From NCBI GenBank assembly GCA_022494885.1, contig JAGVSM010003708.1:1-64000 (forward strand): a DNA stretch of 64,000 nucleotides, given 5' to 3'. Positions 56,630 to 64,000 of this stretch are shown piece by piece. The position numbers were made by a program, and so were the translations under genes. Positions within the stretch are counted from its first letter, which is position 1. Every line of letters starts with the position of its first letter. The notes under the pieces were generated by a model that worked only from the letters and a program-made list of their open reading frames with translations, searched no databases and was not told the origin of the DNA. Source of the DNA: Micrasema longulum (lineage: Eukaryota; Arthropoda; Insecta; Trichoptera; Brachycentridae).

Positions 56630-57061
56630 ATGAATATTTCTAGGCAACCATGCCGGAAACTTACACAAATCCTGACAGGACATGGTGGATTTATGACCTA
56701 TTTACACAGATTCAAGATATCTGAGATCAACGCTTGCCCATGCGATGATGTTACTCTCCAAGATGTCTCCCATCTATTGATGGATTTCCCCTTTTTTAGA
56801 CTGCAGAGAATGCAACTGGAGGCGCGATGCAGAAGTCTAAATGAGGATTTGCACTATGTTCATGTAGTAATTAGTCATAAGGACTTGTCAAGAGAGGTAA
56901 CAGTATACATGATATATATAGTAAAGGCAATAAAAGGTATCAATGCTAGCAGGACACCAAATGCCGAACACTCTTCAAGTGGATCGGAAAATCTGTTGAT
57001 GAATTTCAACAGTCCGCCTTCTCCTGACGAGTTTTCTGTGGTTTTCTCGCCACTAGAGTAA
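56630..57061 (+). mobile_element. C-terminal domain of another non-LTR retrotransposon
   Basis: An open frame reads LTQILTGHGGFMTYLHRFKI, SEINACPCDDVTLQDVSHLL and MDFPFFRLQRMQLEAR, then a unique tail to a stop at 57061. LTGHGxFxxYLHRF followed by CPC and a Cys/His-like HLLxDxPxF block is the conserved end of R1/Jockey-type polyproteins. The 144-residue open frame suggests that it is fairly young; the catalytic domains are missing. Confidence 0.78.
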
Positions 57062-57289
57062 ATGCGGAGAGGCTCCAGAAACAGGCCACAGCCGAAACCT
57101 CCCACCCGATCCTTACATAATATATCAACTAAATAACTAAACAAAGTTTTTCATTGAAGTAAATTTAATAGAATAAGTGTTTTTTCTTTAAGTAAACAAA
57201 TAAATACCTATCCCTTTGAAGTAAATATAAACCTTGTACATTACGAGCAAGGTGAAAGAATGATGCAATTCACGTATTAAAAAAAAACC

Positions 57290-57362
57290 TTGCCGGGAAT
57301 CGAACCCAGGACCTCAGAAATGGTAGGAAAATGCACTAACCAGTACACCTCGAGGCTGATTT
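57290..57362 (-). mobile_element. tRNA-like element (SINE head)
   Basis: Reversed: TCAGCCTCGAGGTGTACTGG (box A), TTCCTACCATTTCTGAGGTC and GGGTTCGATTCCCGGCAAGG (box B), followed by a T-run. The A-arm and T-arm are good but the acceptor ends do not pair as in a functional tRNA. Confidence 0.6.
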
Positions 57363-57970
57363 ATCCGTACTTAATTTTCTCTTTCATTTTAAACTGAGAG
57401 TTGACATCGAGCCAAACACTCGTCCCGGTTTCTAAATGTATTTCACACACAGAACTGCATTCTTCATTTATAAGGGAATTTTGTATATTGCTATTGTTGC
57501 AAATATAATTTGTCAAACTTCCAATAGACTGTTCATTTATTTTATTTAATTGGCTAGATTAGAATCGGCTGGATTTTTACTTAATCCGGTATAGGTAAAT
57601 CTAAGTGCTCCGGCGAACACATGCAGTACCTGCCTTTTTCGCAAGGAAAATTTATAGCAACCGTATAAAGCTTTCCGCTAACCGAAGCTTTTAAATTTGG
57701 CAACTTGGCGAATTAAATTATTACCCTGGTGTTCGAACGAACTGCAAAAAAAAGATCGAGTTTCAAAAAAAAAGCAAAATAGAGAGTCACATTTGTTTCG
57801 AAATAATACGGTAAAATTTTATTTTTTTAAAATAAAAAATGTAATAATGCTTTTTTATAAAATAATATTATATCATTCATCTTTTAATTTCACACATACA
57901 CTTGTTTACTTTCTAGACACAGAGAGGTATGCGCAAGTGAAGGGTGATAACGACTAGTTATGAAACGGAT
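57363..57970. other. AT-rich spacer
   Basis: No feature recognised. Confidence 0.3.
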
Positions 57971-57974
57971 AGTG

Positions 57975-58056
57975 GTTTGGCCGGATTCCGGATATCCGGA
58001 AAGCCCCTAGGCTGGATAGCCGGATATCTGGCGGCCGGATATCCGGCTCATTGTCT
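57975..58056. repeat. Clustered CCGGATATCCGG palindromes
   Basis: Within 80 bases GCCGGATTCCGGATATCCGG, AGCCGGATATCTGG and GGCCGGATATCCGGCT occur together, giving repeated GGATATCC palindromes in otherwise AT-rich DNA. Probably part of a transposon end; the rest is not identified. Confidence 0.6.
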
Positions 58057-58491
58057 AGTAAAAAAGTAAAAACCACCCCGATACTCGAATTTCTCTTATA
58101 GTTGAAAACGGTTAAAATATTTTCATGATATTATCGATTAATGTGTTTATTAATTAAATAGTTATAATGGTTTTGCGTAGTTTCACCCTTTGCGTTTTTT
58201 TTAATGCGAGTACATTTTGAATTGAAAAATCATTTTTTATTTACCGTTTCATCTCAAATAATAACTAGTAACATTACTAGTAACAGTTCATGTTTTAAAA
58301 TTTCGAAGTAATTTTTATACAATCAGATCCACCTAATATTGTTTTTTATTTGTTTTTAGTATATTTTGTTTAAAAGATACTATGTGTAACGTATCCCCCG
58401 TAAAAAAATAGGTTCTAGTGTACATTATTCTCGCATATAGTCCAGTCAAGCTAAGGTAAAAATCTTGAAAAAAATTATCTGGTGGAGAAAG
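58057..58491. other. AT-rich spacer
   Basis: No gene seen between the palindrome cluster and the SINE fragment at 58492. Confidence 0.3.
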
Positions 58492-59320
58492 TCCGCCTAC
58501 TAGTGTAATGGTTGACGCTTTTGTATCCATGCCGATGTCCCAGGCTCGAATCCAGGAAGAGTCTAGAGAAACTATTGATTTAAAAGGTGGCCTTACAATG
58601 CGATATTTCGCGAGTTTGGCAAACGAGGAATTCAGTGGTTTAAAATAAAAATTGTTGATAAACTATCAAACAAGCCAAAAAAAAATAAAAAATATATATG
58701 TTTATCGTACTATCAGCGCTATGATCATTAAAAGTTCTCTTTGGTGAATTCTGCTAATTGGTTTTTTATAAAAGTATTTTTTAGGATTTTTTTCAAACAT
58801 TTTTAAGTAACTTCGTAATATGTATATATATTAAATATATACAGCGTGTTCATTAAACCCTGAAACCACGATGATCAGTATGAGGAAGAAGACATATTGG
58901 CACATGAAAATAATTTTTTAGATAATAGTTATGATTAATATTTTATTTTTGAAAATTTTCTTTATTCTAATTTTTTTTTTAAATATGCTAATGTCTTCTT
59001 GCCCATACTGATCATCGTGATTTCGGATGTGACAAGGTTTAAAGAACACCCTGTATATATTTAAATAAATATTTGCGTTATTATGATTTACCCAAAGTCC
59101 CTGGACTGGCACCTGAAGCATTAGATTGATCATCTTACTTTCATGTAACAAAAATTATTAAAATATTCAGCGATTGGTGTACCAATGCCGTGCCTTATGC
59201 ACCATTAGGTGAAGAAAGGGAATGTTGATGATGGTAATAATTGAATGCTCTAATTTTTACCACGTGTAAGAAAATATTTTTTATATTTTTTCCCGTGGCA
59301 CCTGAAGTTCTTCATATTTA
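58492..59320. mobile_element. Nested block: SINE A and B pieces, MITE 1 and palindromic MITE
   Basis: 58492-58612 is a SINE A head (AGTCCGCCTACTAGTGTAAT); 58615-58790 and 59243-59320 are MITE family 1 pieces (GAGGAATTCAGTGG, TCTAATTTTTACCACGTG); 59065-59092 is a SINE B tail; 59093-59242 is a SINE A 3' part (GTCCCTGGACTGGCACCTGA). The MITE at 58836-59059 is listed separately. Confidence 0.6.
58836..59059. mobile_element. 224-base palindromic MITE with about 90-base arms
   Basis: Left TATATACAGCGTGTTCATTA then ACCACGATGATCAGTATG and AAGAAGACAT; reversed right TATATACAGGGTGTTCTTTA then ATCACGATGATCAGTATG and AAGAAGACAT. The spacer is AT-rich. Confidence 0.85.
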
Positions 59321-59519
59321 CGAGTATATTATTAATATCAACAAAATAAATATTCGCAACAAATTTTGGCTCTCGAAGTCAAAAATATTCTCCCATAAAA
59401 TATTGCTCTAAAATACTCCATTACGATGTTTTCGCAATCATGGCTCAATATATATGTAATGAAGAATACAGTTCTGATTGTGAAACAGAATTTGAATCCT
59501 GGACGAGTGTTTTTAACTC

Positions 59520-59725
59520 GATGGCTGCCGATAGGATTGTGACAGATTTCTGATTTACGGGAAGCTAACTGACCAATCAGAACTCACCGAGAGAACTTGT
59601 GACATCACGCGCGGAGTAATTTCAAAATCACAGCGCTGACGGTAAATAAAAAAAATAAATTGCTTTGTTTGAGATGGTCCATTAAAAAATAAATTTTGCC
59701 GATGGATCGATATTGTTTTTACTGA
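59520..59725 (+). mobile_element. MITE family 1 fragment
   Basis: ATTGTGACAGATTTCTGATT, AGAACTCACCGAGAGAAC and TTGTGACATCACGCGCGGAG match the centre of the family. Ends are lost. Confidence 0.6.
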
Positions 59726-59814
59726 AATTAAAGTCATAAAAAACTATCTTAATTGATTGTATACAATACTTTACTATCAACGCTTGTCGACGTAAAAACG
59801 ATTAGGGGAGTGTT

Positions 59815-60000
59815 AAGATGATTGGCCTCGTGACCCGCCAGGGGCGCACCGAGGGGGAGGAGATCTGGGCCAGTGGGGCGGCCAGGGCTGCGCTCGTTGC
59901 ACTGGGCCCTCGCCCACCCCGGGCTCCGGGTACACCCCACCCGCGCCCCGCTCACTCCACTCGTCCACCGCAGCCAGCGCTATTCGACGCATGTGGATAG
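59815..60000. other. GC-rich island of unknown origin
   Basis: About 180 bases of roughly 70% GC and CpG-rich sequence in DNA of about 30% GC, with sharp borders. Open frames run through on both strands: plus from ATGATTGGCCTCGTGACC to a stop at 60000; minus from ATGCGTCGAATAGCGCTG (MRRIALAAVDEWSERGAGG) to a stop near 59813. High GC alone keeps frames open, so coding is unproven. It could be a CpG-rich first exon or promoter, a GC-rich repeat, or an insertion. Confidence 0.35.
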
Positions 60001-60094
60001 ATAGTCATCTCAACATGCGAAATAATATTTAATGGGTTAGTTTTGTGATTAGTTTTTTTATAGTGTTATGACGTTGATATCAATCGGGATGATG

Positions 60095-60250
60095 GAAGCT
60101 GCAATTCTGACAAGTGATCACTTAAACCATTCAACAACAGGTCATAACCCTCGTAAATGCCGTGACTTCTATATTTTCTTACTGTTCTCCACATCTGTTG
60201 TCCGTTGTACGTAATATATATGTCAATTTAAAAAATATTTTTCAAACATT
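60095..60250 (+). mobile_element. Diverged SINE family C fragment
   Basis: Keeps CACTTAAACCATTCAACAAC, GGTCATAACCCTCGTAAATG and CCGTGACTTCTATATTTTC. Confidence 0.5.
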
Positions 60251-60699
60251 GTAAGTATCTAACACATCTATCAGCATCACTATTGTTTCATATCCGCACC
60301 TCATGGTGCATTGATGTGGTTTATCACTCTTTATTTAATTAAAAATAGTGTATTTCTTTACAAGGTTAATATTTTTGTATGTACGTACATATTCGTATTA
60401 ATAATTTTTACATTAGGGTCATTCTAGAAGACGGCCATAGTTTTTTATAAATTAAACACTTGCTGATCTATCGCATATAAAACAGCGAATTCGTTTTTAA
60501 TCAAGTATTTATAAGATAAATTGGCATGGGTTAGCTCAAAGTCTTATATGTTGATCGTGTTTATGAATATATCATATTGTATACCATTATTTTATTGCCC
60601 TTGTTTGTTTTTGCTACATAGTTTTATGTTCTTTTTGTTCAGTTTCTCGTAGATATGTTTTTTTCATATAACTGTTGTATTTAGCTTAGGCCGTATATT

Positions 60700-61660
60700 T
60701 TTTAATTATTTATTTATTAATACTTTTACATTGTTTGTGTTATTTTATTTATACAGAATAATGTTCCTTCACTGGGGTCCCGTGCCGAGGGAAACATTTT
60801 ACAAAATGTGAAACATGCCTTAAATTAGTTATTTAACAAAGTTAACATTATAAAAATAATAAAAAAACGTAATGAAATCTAACTAAACGTAATAAACAAT
60901 ATAAACTAAAATAATCATAAAAAACATAACCAATTTATATAGACCAATAGACCAAATTTCAGAAACAATACACACATTTTACCTATTTGGCTTGATCCAC
61001 TCATCGATCCGTGCGCAACCCACCTCCACTATCTATTTTTTAATAGCAATTTTATACTGTTAGTACTTACTAATTATCCTTATGGATAATGGAAGTAGAT
61101 TGTACACTTTAACCGAGTAGTAGGCCAATCCTCTTTGACCCAAGGTTGTATTATTTTTTTAATTATTTGCAGCATCGGGGTGGAGTATCTAGTAACTCTT
61201 GTATTTGTAACGGAAGGTAGATAATAATGTTTATGTGCGTATAGTATCAGAGCATTTACATAAAGTTGTTTTATAGATTTTACATTAAGATTTTTTAATA
61301 CACCGAGGGAGCTAGTTCTGATTGGAACTCTTAAGATTTTTATTTAAGCTCTATGTGCAATTATTATTTGTTTGATCAGTGTGTCATTTGCACATCCCCA
61401 TCCAATTATTTCATATGCCAAAACTGATTGAGTTATTGCGTGATAAATTTTTACAAGTTATTTTAGGCTAATTATATTTCTTTTAGTTTAAAAAAGGAAA
61501 TTTGCTTTTTCAATTTATTTTTAATATGTTTGACATGATAAATCCATCTTAAATTCCCATCTCTATAAATGCCTAAATATTTGATTGAATCTACTCTGTC
61601 CAACGATTTACAAATACATTTAATATTTGGAATTTTACTATTGTAATTGCAGCTGTAAAT
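60700..61660 (-). mobile_element. CR1/Jockey-like LINE reverse transcriptase 3' part
   Basis: Minus-strand frames read LDRVDSIKYLGIYRDGNLRW, HVKHIKNKLKKQISF, a decayed WGCANDTLIKQ segment, then AHRA, IKILRVPIRTSSLGVLKNLN, VKSIKQLYVNALILYAHKHY and YLPSVTNTRVTRYSTPM. YLGIxxDxxLRWxxH is the standard motif at the end of the RT domain. Numerous stops and frameshifts; a T-rich tail at about 60700 marks the 3' end. Confidence 0.8.
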
Positions 61661-64000
61661 AGTTAAGGAAGCATTTGGATTACATTTAGTTTTATTATTT
61701 ATTTAAATGTCATGTATTTTGTTTTCGATATAATAAATTAATAATTAAATAATGATGATATAAAAATAACGTGTTCAGAAAGTGAAAAACATAATATCGT
61801 AAAACACTGCGGTGGCCAACAACTCAACAATAGTATTTGTGGTAAGATGGCAGGGGCGAATCGTCTAAATAAGCGATTATGCACAGCTTACCATTTGACT
61901 TTTGATAAAAGTGTTTTGGAAAATAAATGAAATAATTACTATTTACTATAAATCACCACCACCGTTTATATCTTCACACAAACAATCGATAAAGTGCGCC
62001 CAGCGCCCAGCCCGTTCTCTGTGAACGATGAAACTAAATTCAGCTTATTCTCCATACAAAAAAATACACTATATTTTACGTCTTTAACCTGATCGTGTTT
62101 TTTTAGTACTAAAACAAGCTTGCGGATTACAAATATTATTTGAAGATTCTCTATTTGGAAACTAGTATTTCGGACATTATTTCCGAAGCATTTTTTTTTC
62201 TTTGATCGGATACCGTTGACATATTATGTATTACATAAAATATGTGACGTTTGCAGTGGCCGTTTTTAGCATTATTCATTTTAAAAGGAATCGGCCAATG
62301 CTCATTGTTGACATTTATTTTATTTTTATTTTTTTTTATTTGGGAAGTACAGTTACAAAGTTTTATATTTTACACAGTTAGACTTTACTCTAATGGACCA
62401 GTGAAGTTTCCATATTATAAATCTAATTATATGTTAGGCTATTAATGAAAGTACAAAAAGAGAAGGAAAAAAAAATAAGTAAATGGAAGTTGTTTAAAAA
62501 TTAAAATTAAAGTAAAAAAAAAATGTTTTAAAGTTTGTAGTTTGTAGTTAGTATTTACAAATTGAAATAATATTAAAAATGAAGAAAATTTGTAAAAGTA
62601 ATTAAAAGTTAAGAATTAAAATAAAGAATGAAAAACATGCTCAGATGTAAAAATAAAATAAAATAGTAATAACATTTTTAAAAAAAAGGAAAAACATAAA
62701 TTTACACATATTTATTTTAAGGGATTCAAAGAAACGATGAGAAGAATCTTTAAGTGAAATATAAGACAATAAATTTAAGTCGATTTAAAAAACATCTTCA
62801 AAATTAATGACACATTATAGTAAGAGCAGCAGTATATTGATTTTATATACATTTATAATAAAAGTAATTAAAAGTAGTTTAAAAGTATAAAAATTTGTCA
62901 ATGCAGCAGAGAAAAAAGAAAGAATAACAGGTATAGCAAGTAATCTTTAAAATTTGAAAAAGCAATATAAGGAGAAGGTTTTAAACCAAGAGTAGTCGAT
63001 AAAATTTAAATCAATCATAATCAAAATATCTGCTGAATGTCTTTTTGGTATTTATCAATAAACTTTTAATAAGTAGTGTATCAAACTAATATAGAATAAA
63101 GCTACTATCGCGTAGTTGATAATAATTGTTGTTTGAGTTGATTTTCTCAGAGCCACTGAAAACATATTCATTTACAATTACATTACTTGCACATTATGTA
63201 CTTATATGTAGGTAAAATAAATTATATTTTTTTGTAGATTACCTAAAACAAATCACAGCTCACCACTGCAAGATAGTCATATGACCATATACAAATTTCG
63301 GACGCGTTTCCTTTGCCTTTGTCCGTTCCATTCCGTTTACCTTTAGCCACAATACAATACTCTAAAAGTAGGTAATTTATTAAATAGTTTTATCCCTTAA
63401 ATAAAAATACAACCTTCTCACGACGGAAAGAGGACTCCGTAAAGATTATCTATGGATTTCGTACAACCGAGGAGTTTTATTTTTGTAAAAAGGGTACATT
63501 GATGCGACGGTGAAGATTCTGTTGACACTTTTACCAATAAAATGGTAATAGCAGTTCGGTAAGCGATATATTTGTGGACCAGTCTAGAGATCTTTCAAGC
63601 TTTGGCCACATTGTCTGTCAAGGTGCAAAACGCGGTAAAGTACTGTAGAGGGATTTTTTATTTATTATTTATACCAATCATTGCGCGCGAAGTATTTAAT
63701 TATTTTTTTTATTTCTCTTCAATAAATTGTACAAAAAATGCGTAGGAAATGTGTTGTACAGAATGAATTGTGTACATATTTTTACAATTCGCATCATCAT
63801 CATTGCAAGACTGCAAGTTTATTTACTTATTTCACTTAGTTGCAGGAAACCCAACATAAAATATTTTTTTAATTTCTCCTTAATGATTAAGGTTTTTTTT
63901 ATACATCTCATATTACTATGTTCCATTACAAATCAGTGAATTCACAATTTTTTAGCCTTAGAACGGACTATTATCTAGTTGGGCGACAAATTGTGAATCG
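61661..64000. other. Terminal spacer without recognised gene
   Basis: 61800-62250 and 63280-63640 are of moderate complexity; 62440-62960 is a long A-rich, GA-biased low-complexity stretch. I found no credible exon or repeat family. Confidence 0.35.

Noticed and set aside
62440..62960. A-rich stretch as a coding or RNA gene
   Set aside because: Low-complexity purine bias only; no frame, structure or promoter is visible.

Overview
The window is AT-rich eukaryotic DNA with GT-AG introns, intron-split animal genes and a very dense load of transposable elements. The gene set (a Rabex-5, a Siah/sina, a PGAP3 and a heparan-sulfate C5-epimerase) and the repeat types (mariner and Tc1 elements, Penelope-like elements, several tRNA-derived SINEs, RTE- and CR1/Jockey-like LINE relics) point to an insect or another arthropod. 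I cannot name the species. It is nuclear DNA without operons; CRISPR arrays, bacterial genes and complete tRNA or rRNA genes were not seen.

Four conserved genes were recognised. (1) Positions 2643-7887 (+): seven 3' exons of a Rabex-5/RABGEF1 Rab5 exchange factor; the N-terminal A20 zinc-finger exons were not found and probably lie before base 1. (2) Positions 12439-13305 (-): an intronless seven-in-absentia/SIAH E3 ubiquitin ligase with a short upstream ORF in its probable 5' exon. (3) Positions 15183-21896 (+): a complete seven-exon PGAP3/Per1 GPI-lipid remodelling factor of 327 residues. (4) Positions 31946-40895 (-): a complete seven-coding-exon D-glucuronyl C5-epimerase (Glce/Hsepi) of 560 residues, with a likely non-coding 5' exon near 41325. 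All splice junctions proposed for these genes keep frame. The genes act in unrelated places (endosome, ubiquitin system, ER/Golgi GPI remodelling, Golgi heparan sulfate), so neighbourhood implies no common pathway.

From about 41.5 kb to 64 kb there is no recognisable complete host gene. This part is a graveyard of LINE 3' ends, SINEs and palindromic MITEs, many nested. A few stretches are unexplained and protein-like: a possible two-exon coding segment at 52301-52669, an open frame at 45500-45690, and a 180-base GC-rich island at 59815-60000.

The most informative observations are repeat architecture: at least ten short inverted-repeat elements (several with 50-90 base arms), a near-perfect 337-base tandem duplication at 44154-44827, a duplication of a Rabex-5 exon/intron boundary later split by a SINE, a LINE 3' end made of repeated motifs followed by a stem-loop and an (ATT)n tail, and a repeat-poor 22-27.7 kb stretch. 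Nothing seen amounts to a demonstrably new biological system; the strongest candidates are undescribed non-autonomous transposon families.
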